A stretch of 64,000 nucleotides of DNA from Bacillus sp. FJAT-29937 (GCF_001509555.1 NZ_LMAS01000003.1:696114-760113); one strand, 5' to 3'; numbered from the stretch's first letter, positions 46,327 to 54,861 are shown. Program-made: numbers and translations. The notes: generated by a model from the sequence alone, not told the origin.

Positions 46327-46560
46327 TCAGCTCCTCTTTGTAAATGTGATCTTCCAATGTTTTTTCTCAAGCTCTTCGGCTTCATAGTCAAAACCCTTTC
46401 CTTTCAAAATAGGGAATAGGGGAGCTGGCTTAAAGGGAGCATGAAGGATAAATATATCACCTGAACTTAATTCATTTACGGCCTGCATAATTTTTTGAAA
46501 AGGCTCAAGTTTATTTTTAATATCTTCCCTTACGTCTAATTCAATCGTTTTAATCTCCAT
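46327..46560 (-). CDS. DUF2249 protein (first of operon)
   Basis: 77 residues (MEIKTIELDVREDIKNKL...GDIFILHAPFKPAPLFPIL). Same family as 46115-46321 and 48197-48430. ATG 46560 follows agaggtga. It is the first gene behind the Crp/Fnr-type promoter, with a 5' leader of about 30 bases. Confidence 0.85.
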   Translation of the reverse strand: MEIKTIELDVREDIKNKLEPFQKIMQAVNELSSGDIFILHAPFKPAPLFPILKGKGFDYEAEELEKKHWKITFTKRS

Positions 46561-46596
46561 TATTAAGTCACCTCTTAATCTTTGATCTTTAAACAT

Positions 46597-46639
46597 AGTA
46601 TATCATCATAGATACATCCCATAAGTGACATGAATCATA
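46597..46639 (-). promoter_or_regulatory. Crp/Fnr-type class II promoter of the DUF2249 operon
   Basis: Minus strand: site TATGA-N6-TCACT (46624-46639) and -10 TATACT (46602-46597). If transcription starts at 46590, the site centre is at -41.5, the class II activation position. Confidence 0.6.
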
Positions 46640-46653
46640 GAATAAGAAATTTA

Positions 46654-46668
46654 TGATTATCATTCTCA
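46654..46668. promoter_or_regulatory. Fur-box-like sequence upstream of the DUF2249 operon
   Basis: TGATTATCATTCTCA; on the minus strand TGAGAATGATAATCA, matching the 7-1-7 Fur consensus TGATAATnATTATCA except at two positions. It is centred about 71 bases upstream of the predicted start. Confidence 0.5.
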
Positions 46669-46679
46669 ATTGAAAACGC

Positions 46680-46728
46680 AAAAAAAAAGAAATCCGCGTT
46701 CACTCTTCGGATTTCTTCTTTTTATTAG
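46680..46728 (-). terminator. Terminator of the MFS / zinc-ribbon unit
   Basis: Minus strand GAAATCCG / CGGATTTC stem followed by nine T's. Confidence 0.85.
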
Positions 46729-46840
46729 CACAATCAAAGCATAATGCTTCATTATTCTCAGTATGAACACCATTAAAAAAACCATCTAAACAATACAGCT
46801 TCTTCCCACAATCAACACAATTGCCAACGTATTCATTCAT
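46700..46840 (-). CDS. Small zinc-ribbon-like protein
   Basis: 46 residues with two Cys pairs (NCVDCGKKLYC and LCFDC), so probably one zinc site, and a basic tail KKKKSEE. ATG 46840 with ggag 10 bases upstream; starts 8 bases after the MFS stop, so co-transcribed. Unknown function. Confidence 0.65.
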   Translation of the reverse strand: MNEYVGNCVDCGKKLYCLDGFFNGVHTENNEALCFDCANKKKKSEE

Positions 46841-46847
46841 GAATCGT

Positions 46848-48005
46848 TCACTCCATCCTTTCGGTAACTTGAGCCTTGCTTCTAAAATAGAGGAGCATCC
46901 ACACCGTATTTGCAAATAATATACATGCAGCAATAACAAAACCCGTTGCGAAGGATACGGCTAGGACTCCTGTTATGGAGGAGCCTACGACAACACCAAG
47001 CGAAAAAAACGCATAAAATAAACCGAATGCTTTTCCTCTTGTGCCATGATCCGTATGCTTTACAAGCATTGCTGAGATGGATGGGAAAAGAAATGCAAAA
47101 CCAGTTCCATAAACAACCATAGAAATAAACAAGAGTGACAATGATGTAGACAAGCTAAGGAAAATGAGTGCAATCCCAATAATACTCATACCAGCCATCA
47201 TCGTATTATGGTATTGATAGCGGTCAAACAGCCGATTGGTCGGCAAGGCAAAAATTAATATCGCGGTGATCCCGAATGTACTAAGGAGAATTCCGCTATA
47301 CTGAGTCCCAAATTGCAGTGATTCCACTTGCAAAGGAAGCATATAGGCTAGTACTCCTTGCGCAAACATTAAGGAAAAGGCACCGCTATAACTAGTCAAA
47401 AGCATAGGGCTTTTTAATAAGGCTACAAGTGTTGTAACGGAAGGGTCAATTTTTCTAGTGATTTGCGCCGTTTTGTTTGGGATAACAAAGGCTGACAAAA
47501 TAAAAATGACAAGCATTACTATGGCGATGATTAAGAACACCCAGTTCACTCCGTATTTCGAAGCGATAATCCCGCCAAAGGCTGGTCCGATGATAGCTGA
47601 AATGCCGACTGCCACTCCCGTAACGGCCATTGACTTCCCTTGCTTTCCTTCTTTTCCGCTATTTGCAACGACTGTGAAGGCTGCAGGCACGAGAAAGCCG
47701 CTAAATAAACCATGGAGGAATCTAACCGCAATTAATTGCCATGGAGTAGTGACAAATATGTAAAGGAGAAGAAACAAACCTGTAAGAAAAAAGCCAGCTA
47801 ATAACACTTTCTTCGGGCCATGTTTATCAATCCAATACCCCGCGAGAATATTTCCGAACATATTCGAAAAGGAATACATCCCAACAGCTATTCCAATTAA
47901 CGCCGGAGTAGCTCCAAGTTCTTTAGCAAAAGGACTCAAAATGGGAAGTTGTGCAAACATGTCAATAAAAGAAATTAAAACGATAATAAAAATAAATTGT
48001 TTCAT
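46848..48005 (-). CDS. MFS transporter
   Basis: 385 residues, 12 predicted helices. The conserved loop 2-3 motif reads GYWIDKHGPKKV (G-x3-D-x2-G-x-R/K type), and a related GTRGKAFGLF occurs in the second half. It resembles small-molecule/drug efflux proteins (DHA family). Substrate cannot be told. RBS aggaagag; a TATAAT -10 lies at 48043-48048 on the minus strand. Divergent from a DUF2249 gene. Confidence 0.88.
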   Translation of the reverse strand: MKQFIFIIVLISFIDMFAQLPILSPFAKELGATPALIGIAVGMYSFSNMFGNILAGYWIDKHGPKKVLLAGFFLTGLFLLLYIFVTTPWQLIAVRFLHGLFSGFLVPAAFTVVANSGKEGKQGKSMAVTGVAVGISAIIGPAFGGIIASKYGVNWVFLIIAIVMLVIFILSAFVIPNKTAQITRKIDPSVTTLVALLKSPMLLTSYSGAFSLMFAQGVLAYMLPLQVESLQFGTQYSGILLSTFGITAILIFALPTNRLFDRYQYHNTMMAGMSIIGIALIFLSLSTSLSLLFISMVVYGTGFAFLFPSISAMLVKHTDHGTRGKAFGLFYAFFSLGVVVGSSITGVLAVSFATGFVIAACILFANTVWMLLYFRSKAQVTERME

Positions 48006-48121
48006 AGTATCTCTTCCTATAGTTCATAGTCTGTGTCTCTATATTATAACTGTTTTCCCTCTAGAAAACGATTTTAGTGAATCATTCCTTTTACCTGTTC
48101 CTTAAAAAAGTCTTTATTTTT

Positions 48122-48164
48122 AGTGACCATGCTCACTTTTTTTCAAGAATTTATTTTATACAAT
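48122..48164 (+). promoter_or_regulatory. Crp/Fnr-type class II promoter of the third DUF2249 gene
   Basis: Symmetric AGTGA-CCATGC-TCACT (48122-48137) and -10 TACAAT (48159-48164). The predicted start is 48171, placing the site centre at -41.5. Confidence 0.7.
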
Positions 48165-48196
48165 ACATTTGTAAGTAAAGTTAAGGAGGAGAAAAA

Positions 48197-48430
48197 ATGA
48201 TCGAGTTTGCCCAAACCGTTATCGCACCAGATTTTCCGCCAAGAGAGAAGCATCCTACTATTTTTAAAGCATTTGATTCTTTACAGACTGGAGAGTTCAT
48301 GCTTCTTGTCAATGATCATGATCCAAAACCGCTGCAATATCAATTTATGATAGAAAGAGAAAATGGCTTCACTTGGGAGTATTTAGAAGAAGGACCGGAT
48401 CTTTGGAAAGTGGCAATTGGAAGAAAATAA
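48197..48430 (+). CDS. DUF2249 protein (third paralogue)
   Basis: 77 residues (MIEFAQTVIAPDFPPREKHPTIFKAFDSL...). Same family as the pair at 46.1-46.6 kb, including the LVNDHDPKPLQYQF strand-turn that parallels the other two. aaggagg RBS. Monocistronic behind its own Crp/Fnr-type site. Confidence 0.87.
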   Translation: MIEFAQTVIAPDFPPREKHPTIFKAFDSLQTGEFMLLVNDHDPKPLQYQFMIERENGFTWEYLEEGPDLWKVAIGRK

Positions 48431-48574
48431 GCAAATATAAATAATCACCGATTAAAGAGATAACAGTGGGAACTGTTGTCTTTTTTTTACATATAAAAGA
48501 TTAAATTCAATCTTCCGATTCGAAGGAATGTGTTAAAATAGAAAGAGTATTTTAACAATAAGGGGGACTTTTTC

Positions 48575-50086
48575 ATGAATGAGGAAATACTGCAAGCAGA
48601 AAAGGATTTCTTACAATATGTAAAGAAAATAGAAGCTTATAATGAAGCACTGTCATTAATCTATTGGGATCTGCGTACCGGGGCACCGAAACAAACGGTT
48701 GAGCAGCGATCTGAAGTGATTGGAATGCTATCTTCAGATGTGTTTAATATGTCTACTTCGGAAGAAATGGCAGCATACATAGAAAAATTATCAGGTGAAA
48801 ATGAGTTATCGGACATTACGAAGAAGACTGTAGCCCAATGTAAAAAGGAATATGACCGTAACAAAAAAATTCCTGCTGCTGAATTTAAGGAATATGTAAT
48901 TCTTCAAGCGAAGGCAGAAAGTATTTGGGAAGAGGCAAAGGCAAAGTCTGATTTTGCGATGTTTGAGCCATTCCTAGAAAAGCTTGTTAGTACGACAAAG
49001 CGCTTTATCAATTACTGGGGCTATGAAGGCAATAAATATAATACTTTGCTCGATATGTATGAACCAGGAATTACAGTTGAGACATTAGATCAAGTGTTTG
49101 GAGAATTGAGGGAAAACATCGTTCCACTAGTACAAAAAATTTCTGAATCTCCAAATAAACCAAATGCGGAATTTTTATTTAAGCACTTCCCAAAGGAAAA
49201 CCAGCGCCAATTTAGCTTAAAAATTTTAGAGCAAATGGGCTATAACTTTAATGCGGGAAGACTCGATGAGACCGTCCATCCTTTTGCAATAGGATTAAAT
49301 CCTAGTGATGTTCGTGTAACGACACGATACGATGAGAATGATCTCCAGACAGCTGTCTTTGGTACAATTCATGAGGGCGGTCACGCGTTATATGAACAAA
49401 ATATTTCACAAGATTTAATAGGTACACCATTATGCGATGGCACTTCAATGGGAATTCACGAATCCCAGTCACTATTCTATGAAAACTTTGTCGGGCGCCA
49501 TCCTTCCTTTTGGAAAAAGAATTTCAATTTATTAAAGGAATATTCTGCAGGGCAATTTGATGACGTTGCGGTGGATGACTTTTGCTTGGCTATCAATGAA
49601 TCTAAGCCATCACTTATTCGCATTGAAGCAGATGAATTGACCTATCCTTTGCATGTGATCATCCGCTATGAAATTGAAAAAGGGTTATTTAATGATGAAA
49701 TTGAAGTTAAAGATCTGCCGAAAGTCTGGAATGATAAGTATGAAGAATACTTAGGGATAAGACCTGATCATGATGGCAAAGGAGTTCTTCAGGATGTACA
49801 TTGGTCAGGGGGGATGTTTGGATACTTCCCATCTTACGCGCTGGGCTATATGTACGCAGCACAGTTAAAGAATGCGATGCTGAAAGATTTGCCGCATTTT
49901 GACGAGCTATTAGAGGAAGGAAACTTGCTTCCGATTAAGGAATGGTTCACTGAGAAAGTCCACAAATTTGGAAAGCTCAAAAAACCGCTTGAGATTCTTA
50001 AAGATGCGACAGGTGAAGGTTTAAATGCACAACACTTAATAAAATATTTAGATGAAAAGTATAGCAAAGTTTATCAATTAAACTAG
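48575..50086 (+). CDS. ypwA: M32 family carboxypeptidase
   Basis: 503 residues, thermostable-carboxypeptidase-1 family; removes C-terminal residues from peptides in the cytosol. Zinc motif IHEGGHALYEQ (HEXXH), with the downstream GIHESQSLFYENF glutamate ligand and the conserved RIEADELTYPLHV. Matches YpwA. Start ATG behind agggggac. Confidence 0.94.
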   Translation: MNEEILQAEKDFLQYVKKIEAYNEALSLIYWDLRTGAPKQTVEQRSEVIGMLSSDVFNMSTSEEMAAYIEKLSGENELSDITKKTVAQCKKEYDRNKKIPAAEFKEYVILQAKAESIWEEAKAKSDFAMFEPFLEKLVSTTKRFINYWGYEGNKYNTLLDMYEPGITVETLDQVFGELRENIVPLVQKISESPNKPNAEFLFKHFPKENQRQFSLKILEQMGYNFNAGRLDETVHPFAIGLNPSDVRVTTRYDENDLQTAVFGTIHEGGHALYEQNISQDLIGTPLCDGTSMGIHESQSLFYENFVGRHPSFWKKNFNLLKEYSAGQFDDVAVDDFCLAINESKPSLIRIEADELTYPLHVIIRYEIEKGLFNDEIEVKDLPKVWNDKYEEYLGIRPDHDGKGVLQDVHWSGGMFGYFPSYALGYMYAAQLKNAMLKDLPHFDELLEEGNLLPIKEWFTEKVHKFGKLKKPLEILKDATGEGLNAQHLIKYLDEKYSKVYQLN

Positions 50087-50137
50087 GTTGACGTGGGGGA
50101 TGGCGATCGTCATTCCCTTCCCTTAAGGAGAGATATA

Positions 50138-51049
50138 ATGAAGAGGCTTCTACCTTATTTCATGATTGCAGCGGGAGCCAGTCTATGGGGAATTATTGCC
50201 TTCTTTGTAAAAGGGTTGGCAGACTTTGGTTTTGCTCCTATGGAGATTGTTGCTATTAGGGTCATATATGCCGCACTTTTCTTACTATTAATTGGCCTTT
50301 TTAGATATCGGGATCAAATGAAATTAAAAACTATAAAAGATGTAAAACTATTTCTTGGAACAGGGATTTTAAGCATTGTATTTTTCAACTTTTGTTATTT
50401 TACAGCAATAAGTCAAATGGATATTTCAATAGCAGTCATTCTATTATATACATCACCGGCTTTTGTAACTATTTTATCCTTTATCTTTTTGAAGGAAAAC
50501 TTGACTGTGAACAAGGTTCTTGCAGTATTAGGAACAATCATTGGCTGTATTTTGATTGCAGGTGTATCTTCGGGTGATAGTAATGTTACCTTGATTGGGG
50601 TAATAACAGGCCTTGGATCAGGACTAGGCTACGCTTTGTACACAATATTCGGGAAGTTTGCGTTAAAAAAATATCAGCCCTATACGATTACATTATATAC
50701 TTTTACGATAGCAGCACTCTTTTTGCTGCCGATTACTCAGCTTTGGCAAAAATTTGACCTGATATTGAATGGTCAAGTCATGTTTTATGGAATGGGATTA
50801 GCTTTAATTCCAACCGTTTTAGCTTTTTTCTTATACACATGGGGTCTTGAGAAGACAGAGGGGAGCAGGGCTGCGGTCATTGCAACGGTCGAACCGGTCG
50901 TTGCTACGTTATTAGGAGTTATGCTTTATGGGGAGAGACTAGGTCTTATTCAAATGGCAGGTGCTGTATTAATCCTTTGCTCAGTCATTATCGTGAATGT
51001 AACCTTCCGCAAAAGGGGAGCAAAGCCATTAGAAGAGAAGATTTCATAA
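50138..51049 (+). CDS. EamA/DMT family transporter
   Basis: 303 residues, ten predicted helices in two five-helix EamA repeats (GASLWGIIAFFVKGLADFG; GLGSGLGYALYTIFGKFALK). Drug/metabolite-transporter superfamily exporter or importer of unknown substrate. ATG 50138 with aaggag; the longer frame starting near the ypwA stop is not used. A short palindrome (50096-50118, GGGATGGCGATCGTCATTCCC-like) lies between it and ypwA. Confidence 0.88.
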   Translation: MKRLLPYFMIAAGASLWGIIAFFVKGLADFGFAPMEIVAIRVIYAALFLLLIGLFRYRDQMKLKTIKDVKLFLGTGILSIVFFNFCYFTAISQMDISIAVILLYTSPAFVTILSFIFLKENLTVNKVLAVLGTIIGCILIAGVSSGDSNVTLIGVITGLGSGLGYALYTIFGKFALKKYQPYTITLYTFTIAALFLLPITQLWQKFDLILNGQVMFYGMGLALIPTVLAFFLYTWGLEKTEGSRAAVIATVEPVVATLLGVMLYGERLGLIQMAGAVLILCSVIIVNVTFRKRGAKPLEEKIS

Positions 51050-51053
51050 GTAA

Positions 51054-51080
51054 AAGCACTCCGAAATATCCGGAGTGCTT
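51054..51080. terminator. Bidirectional terminator between EamA gene and oxidase operon
   Basis: AAGCACTCCG / CGGAGTGCTT stem with short A/T runs on each side. Confidence 0.75.
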
Positions 51081-51091
51081 CTGTTATTTGA

Positions 51092-52813
51092 TTACCACAA
51101 TTTAAATCCTTTAGCACCAGGAGGCGCATTTTGGATTAAATCGATGAGTGGCAGTGTATAGGCGAAAAGAATTAAGGCAGCTGTAATTCCAACCCATAAT
51201 TTCCAGTTGTCGAACACCATTGGCGTCTTTTCAGCTTCGTCTGCAACTTCTCCAACAGGGAATTCCTGGTCACCTTTAGGAGCGAAGAAGGTAAGGTTGA
51301 TGAAAATGTAAAGCATAAGGATAATACCTATGAATAGGATAGATCCGCCAACTGCTTGTGCAATTTGATATGGGATCCATTCTGCAGCTTGTGCAGCACC
51401 ACCGTATTCAGAGAAAGCAGAACGGCGTGGTGCACCAAGAAGACCAGCAGCATGCATTGCTCCAGACATAAATGTCATCCCAATTGTCCAAGTAATCCCT
51501 TGAATCATCGCTAATTTATTTAATTTCTTCGTGAATACTCTGCCAGTTAAGTGCGGAATTAACCAGAAAGCAATACCGAAGAATGTAAGCATAACTGCAG
51601 TCGCAGCTGTTAAATGGAAGTGACCTGTAATCCAAATCGTATTATGAACAACCTGGTTCATTTGGTGGGAAGCGTTGACGATTCCTCCAGCTCCTCCAGG
51701 GATAAATGAAAGCATGCCGATAAATGGAACTGTAAAGCGCGCATCTCCCCATGGAAGCTTCTTGAACCAGCCAAATAGTCCTTTTGCACCTTTTGAACGT
51801 CCATAGCTTTCGAAAGTAGCAAATAGTGAGAAAGCCGTCATCATAGATGGAATAACAACAAGGAAAGTTAGTACAACCTGTAAGAATTTCCAAGCAGGGT
51901 CAATTCCTGGCTCCAATAATTGATGGTGAAAACCAACTGGAATTGAGAAAAGTAATAAAAGTACAAATGACATACGTGCTAAAGAATCTGAGAAAATTTT
52001 CCCGCCAATAACTTTCGGGATAATAACATACCATGCCATATAAGCAGGCAATAACCAGAAGTACACAAGCGGGTGGCCAAAATACCAGAATAATGCACGG
52101 CTGACACCGATGTTTATTGTATCAACAAGGCCAAGGGACCAAGGTAATAATTGGAATAATACCGTTGTTGCAACACCAAGTGTTGCTACATCCCACATAA
52201 TAAATGTGATGACAGCCATGAAAGTAAGAAGCGGGCTTGGCACTCCAGGATTTGCTTTCTTCCATTCGCCATATTTCATGTAAACAATTGCACTGTCAAA
52301 CCAAGTTCCGACTATTACTAAAGTTAAGCCAAGGTAAAATAGAAAGTGTGCTTGTAGTGGTGCGTAAAAAGTAAATAATACTGTTGCTTCATTTAATAAA
52401 ATCATTGTTGCAGCCATTACAGTACCGATCGTCTTTAACCAAAATCCGATCCAGCCAAGTGTACGCTGGCGGCCAGTAAATGTTCCAGACGTTTTGCTAA
52501 CTGAAGAAACCATAAATCCGATAATAAAGAAGGTAGTAAGAACAAGACCTAAAACAACACCATGTACAGTTAGAATTTGATAATATCCGATGCCAGCAGG
52601 CAAAACAAATTTACCTGAACGTACTAATACTTGCAGTAATCCTGCAAGCCCGCCAATGGCTAAAGCGATGAATGCCACATGGAAATGGGCCATTGCTAAT
52701 TTTGCATCGCGGCGGTCTACTTTTGGATTTGCTTGTTGTTTCAGCGTAATGTTCGCTTTTGTCATTTTGCCGTCACGGCGGTCAGCTTTTGGAGTTGCTT
52801 CATGTGTAACCAT
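51092..52813 (-). CDS. ba3-type cytochrome c oxidase subunit I
   Basis: 573 residues, about 13 helices, haem-copper oxidase of the B (ba3) family. Ligand regions are visible: AMAHFHVAF (low-spin haem His), FGHPLVYFWLLP (CuB His), HHQLLEPG and ITGHFHLTAA (haem a3 and CuB). B-type oxidases work at low oxygen and are proton pumps. Start ATG overlaps the subunit II stop (TAATG), behind gaggtgg. Oddity: the N-terminus carries a duplicated PKxDRRDxK segment. Confidence 0.93.
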   Translation of the reverse strand: MVTHEATPKADRRDGKMTKANITLKQQANPKVDRRDAKLAMAHFHVAFIALAIGGLAGLLQVLVRSGKFVLPAGIGYYQILTVHGVVLGLVLTTFFIIGFMVSSVSKTSGTFTGRQRTLGWIGFWLKTIGTVMAATMILLNEATVLFTFYAPLQAHFLFYLGLTLVIVGTWFDSAIVYMKYGEWKKANPGVPSPLLTFMAVITFIMWDVATLGVATTVLFQLLPWSLGLVDTINIGVSRALFWYFGHPLVYFWLLPAYMAWYVIIPKVIGGKIFSDSLARMSFVLLLLFSIPVGFHHQLLEPGIDPAWKFLQVVLTFLVVIPSMMTAFSLFATFESYGRSKGAKGLFGWFKKLPWGDARFTVPFIGMLSFIPGGAGGIVNASHQMNQVVHNTIWITGHFHLTAATAVMLTFFGIAFWLIPHLTGRVFTKKLNKLAMIQGITWTIGMTFMSGAMHAAGLLGAPRRSAFSEYGGAAQAAEWIPYQIAQAVGGSILFIGIILMLYIFINLTFFAPKGDQEFPVGEVADEAEKTPMVFDNWKLWVGITAALILFAYTLPLIDLIQNAPPGAKGFKLW

Positions 52814-53289
52814 TATTCAACCACCTCAATTTTCGAAGTCATCATATGGTGACCAACCCCGCAATATTCATTACAAAGGACTAAAAATTCACCAGTTTTA
52901 TTAAAATTATAAACATTTTCACTTATGTAGCCAGGCTCTAGCATCATGTTCACGTTAGTGCCGGCTACTTCAAAGCCGTGAATAACATCTTTTGTTGTAG
53001 CGATCACTTTTACTTTTGCCCCTTTAGGAATTTGAACCTCCCCAGGCTCATAATTGAAGGCAGATGCAACAAATACTAGTTCATAATCCCATTCCTTACC
53101 CTCAACCTTTTTAAGGCCAGGTTCATTAAATGGGGCAGTTGTATCAACTTTCTCAGGATCTATTACAGCTAAACAGCTTGGCGGCTGATTTCCTAAATAA
53201 AATGCGCTAACACCGATAACAGTCAAAAATACGAGCAGCGAACCTATTCCAAAAATAAGCCAGATTTTTTCAAACTTATGCATATGCAT
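52813..53289 (-). CDS. ba3-type cytochrome c oxidase subunit II (CuA)
   Basis: 158 residues: one N-terminal membrane helix (about 8-30) and a cupredoxin domain. The CuA site is complete: upstream His (HGFEV), then C-x3-C-x3-H-x2-M in CNEYCGVGHHMM. Accepts electrons from cytochrome c for subunit I. RBS aaagggg. Coupled to subunit I by TAATG. Confidence 0.93.
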   Translation of the reverse strand: MHMHKFEKIWLIFGIGSLLVFLTVIGVSAFYLGNQPPSCLAVIDPEKVDTTAPFNEPGLKKVEGKEWDYELVFVASAFNYEPGEVQIPKGAKVKVIATTKDVIHGFEVAGTNVNMMLEPGYISENVYNFNKTGEFLVLCNEYCGVGHHMMTSKIEVVE

Positions 53290-53311
53290 GGCTTTTTTCC
53301 CCTTTCAACTA

Positions 53312-53461
53312 TTAAGAACGATCTAAGAATAATGAATAAATACCAACCCAAGTAACGATTAAGATTACTCCTAAAATCATTACGGATGTAAGCGTCCCCT
53401 TTAATGAGGAACTATCTTCAATTTCAGTTTCTGGATTTCTGCTAAGTTCTGGTTTTGCCAT
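53312..53461 (-). CDS. Cytochrome c oxidase subunit IIa-like small protein
   Basis: 49 residues: MAKPELSRNPETEIED..., then one membrane helix (about 25-46). Such a single-helix subunit accompanies ba3 oxidases. Start at MAKPELS with a gaaaggag-type RBS; the longer frame is rejected. First gene of the oxidase operon. Confidence 0.8.
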   Translation of the reverse strand: MAKPELSRNPETEIEDSSSLKGTLTSVMILGVILIVTWVGIYSLFLDRS

Positions 53462-53614
53462 TTTTCTTTCACTCCTTTCGGAAATTTGGAAAAAGTAAAT
53501 GATTACAATTTCATAATACTCCACAATTTAAGAGAATCTAGATGGTTTTTCTGAGTTCACAAATTGTTCATTCGTTACTTTGTTACTATGGCAATAGTGA
53601 AAAGTTGATAGAAC

Positions 53615-53630
53615 AGTGATGTATATCACA
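53615..53630. promoter_or_regulatory. Crp/Fnr-type site upstream of ba3 oxidase operon
   Basis: AGTGA-TGTATA-TCACA, a perfect GTGA-N6-TCAC core, about 160 bases before the first oxidase gene. No clear -10 at the class II distance. Confidence 0.5.
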
Positions 53631-53883
53631 TAAAAACATAGAGAATTGTGAAGAAAATGTGAAGATCAGTTTTCCTGATTTAGAATAGGAAGTGATTAGA
53701 TTTGCGGTGTAAGCCTGAATAGGTGTGCTTCACACGGGATATTGGTGTGGACATTGATTTGCCAGCCGTTTTAGAAACGAAGGAATTACAAAGATATTAA
53801 CACTTGAATCTTCTGGAATCGCGTCATGAAAATGAAGAGGTAAATTTCACACATTAAACGAGTAACTATCGAAAGTAAAACAT

Positions 53884-54070
53884 AAGCGGAGATTTTCCGG
53901 TTAGATGCAGAATGGAGCTCATTTCGGGGTAAATAAGGGGAGATTTTCCGACTACATAAAGTAAAATCCCCCATTTTTGTGTATTTCGAGTCAATAGGCG
54001 GAATTCCTCCGTCTATTAGGGCAGTTTTTAATGTTTTTTACTAATTAAGCGGATTTTTTCCGTCTATTTA
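53884..54070. repeat. Four degenerate short palindromes at 50-60 base intervals
   Basis: Units resemble AAGCGGAGATTTTCCGGTTA (53886), aggGGAGATTTTCCGAcTA (53936), TAGGCGGAATTCCTCCGTCT (53995) and TAAGCGGATTTTTTCCGTCT (54046): GGA-rich arm, T-rich centre, TCCG arm. Confidence 0.7.
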
Positions 54071-54243
54071 TTAGCCTGGGTGGTTTATCTAATCTCCCAC
54101 CCATCAGTGCGGACCCTCTTAATCTTAGATGCGGGAATCAGCAGCAATGATTCCTAAATTTCCCACGTATTTTTCTTTCACACATCCATATTTATGTAAA
54201 TATAATGATTTAACCGAAATTCTATAGGATGTGAACGTCAAGA

Positions 54244-54387
54244 ATGGAAAAATATTATTGCGATCATTGCAGACTTATCTATCAACAAGAAGAGTATTGC
54301 AAAGTTTGTGGAGCGCTAGCAGAAAAAAAGATTTTTATCGAAGTCCAAATGCAAAATAACAATAAAAATGATCGTCCACCGAAATAA
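54244..54387 (+). CDS. Small zinc-ribbon protein (47 residues)
   Basis: MEKYYCDHCRLIYQQEEYC..., with Cys pairs C6-x2-C9 and C19-x2-C22-G suited to one zinc. The C-terminal part is polar (QMQNNNKNDRPPK). A TATAAT lies 38 bases upstream and aggatg about 13 bases before the ATG (loose spacing). Its 3' end lies 19 bases from the convergent cheX-like gene. Unknown function. Confidence 0.55.
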   Translation: MEKYYCDHCRLIYQQEEYCKVCGALAEKKIFIEVQMQNNNKNDRPPK

Positions 54388-54405
54388 TCAGTTCATTTAT
54401 ATGTG

Positions 54406-54861
54406 TTATCCGACCTCTACCATTAATACAATCATCAAGCTTCCCGCATTACGTATCGTGACCGGCAGGCGAAAGGCTTTAGTGAAACCATATACCTTCG
54501 TTTGGCCGACCAAAACAGTTGGGGGAGTAATATCCATCTCAAATCCTCTTTGAGAGACATAGGTTGATATACTTCCTGCTATCATATTACCAAGCTCACC
54601 AGCAAAGGATTCTAGCATTTCACCTTCAAGAACCATTCCAAACATAGCTTCACCAATCTTGCCAAAAACGGATTCATCGCCATCGATGATAATTCTTCCT
54701 CTAGCATCACCTGTCATCCCAATTAAGACCCCTATGGAATGCTGAGTGAAGGGCTGATTAAATAGAGCTGGCTTTTCTACTTGCATTTCTAATGGCACAA
54801 CTGATTTAACCGCTTCAATTGTACCGTTCAAAATATCAGTTACACTTTTTGTAAGTGTCAT
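54406..54861 (-). CDS. CheX-like chemotaxis phosphatase family protein
   Basis: 151 residues with the CheC/CheX/FliY phosphatase signature E-x2-N in AGELGNMIAGSIST. The fold is a CheX-type beta sheet with long helices; members dephosphorylate CheY-P. No other chemotaxis gene is near, so its partner is unclear. ATG 54861 has ggggga upstream and matches the family start (MTLTKSVTDILNG). Confidence 0.85.
   Translation of the reverse strand: MTLTKSVTDILNGTIEAVKSVVPLEMQVEKPALFNQPFTQHSIGVLIGMTGDARGRIIIDGDESVFGKIGEAMFGMVLEGEMLESFAGELGNMIAGSISTYVSQRGFEMDITPPTVLVGQTKVYGFTKAFRLPVTIRNAGSLMIVLMVEVG

Larger units (their letters stand above)
53462..54243. other. 780-base intergenic region upstream of the oxidase operon
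   Basis: Contains a palindrome ACTAT-GGCA-ATAGT (53585-53598), a GTGA-N6-TCAC site (53615-53630), a row of four short palindromes (53884-54070) and a TATAAT at 54201-54206. I see no convincing gene in it; a 62-codon minus-strand frame (53786-53974) runs through the palindromes and has no RBS. Confidence 0.7.

Noticed and set aside
50096..50118. Operator between ypwA and the EamA gene
   Set aside because: Palindrome is short and lies between same-strand genes; no recurrence seen in the window.
53884..54070. CRISPR array at the palindrome row
   Set aside because: Only four degenerate units with unequal spacing and no cas genes.
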